NCBI RefSeq assembly: GCF_014062315.1
Contig: NZ_JACGLT010000006.1
Location: forward strand, 186,001-250,000
Reading direction: 5' to 3'
Source: Gelidibacter maritimus
Lineage (GTDB): Bacteria; Bacteroidota; Bacteroidia; Flavobacteriales; Flavobacteriaceae
DNA: 64,000 nt
The notes under the pieces are model-generated. The model had not been told where the DNA came from and made no database searches. It saw only the letters and a list, made by a program, of their open reading frames with translations. This document shows, piece by piece, positions 63,930 to 64,000 of this stretch. Position numbers and translations under genes: made by a program. Numbering within the stretch: position 1 is the stretch's first letter; each line of letters opens with the position of its first letter.

Positions 63930-64000
63930 AAACTAAATGTAATACAAAGAAAAGAAATGAGCAATGTTTTTTGGAAGGAAAAAATTAGAATACTGTGGAA

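Noticed and set aside
63930-64000. Possible short gene at the right edge of the window
   Set aside because: Only 71 AT-rich bases without a start codon in good context; most likely the leader of the Rel gene.

Overview
The window is a low-GC stretch of a chromosome from a member of the Flavobacteriaceae (Bacteroidota). This rests on the SusC/SusD pair, four proteins with type 9 secretion (T9SS) type B C-terminal domains, Bacteroidota promoters of the form TTG-N~20-TAnnTTTG, weak Shine-Dalgarno signals, and flavobacterial families such as DUF5606 and the OstA-like protein. The genus cannot be fixed from the sequence alone. No rRNA, tRNA, CRISPR array, insertion sequence, prophage or replication origin was seen.

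Left part (1-19.9 kb). The 3' end of a SusC-type TonB-dependent receptor and its SusD lipoprotein are followed by exported hydrolases: a CocE/acylase-like enzyme, an S9 prolyl oligopeptidase and a tricorn-type protease. Together they suggest peptide capture and degradation. Next come an AI-2E family permease, lysA, sucC, a one-repeat DUF1456 protein, an exported esterase, a TerB-like protein, uvrB and a SYLF-domain protein.

Middle (20-35.1 kb). Four large minus-strand genes encode T9SS type B surface proteins of 800, 1617, 1608 and 813 residues. All carry copies of a repeat of about 95 residues with a C-D-x-D-x-D-G loop and a second cysteine. The 1617- and 1608-residue proteins are collinear paralogues with 11 repeats each. 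Three of the four begin with a choice-of-anchor-L-like domain. This is the most distinctive locus of the window.

Right part (35.3-64 kb) is mainly housekeeping with some envelope genes: a two-gene ABC exporter, a protein of unknown function with kinase-like motifs, a pRiA4b ORF-3-like acidic protein, heme A synthase, CCA-adding enzyme, threonylcarbamoyl-AMP synthase, two or three glycosyl/glycerophosphotransferase-like genes, dapD, the Holliday-junction resolvase YqgF, peptide deformylase, DUF5606, MazG, and a GT10 fucosyltransferase-like gene. A likely operon of TPR protein, two DUF368 polyprenyl-phosphate transporters, aroE and a DUF349 protein follows. The window ends with OstA-like/class III aminotransferase, fur-like/purA and a Rel (p)ppGpp synthetase/hydrolase.

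Intergenic DNA holds ten hairpins at gene ends, several matches to the Bacteroidota promoter, and families of short degenerate repeats: REP-like palindromes, AAGNNTCAAG arrays and ACTCRCCACT arrays. Functional calls come from recognising motifs by eye; no database search was possible.
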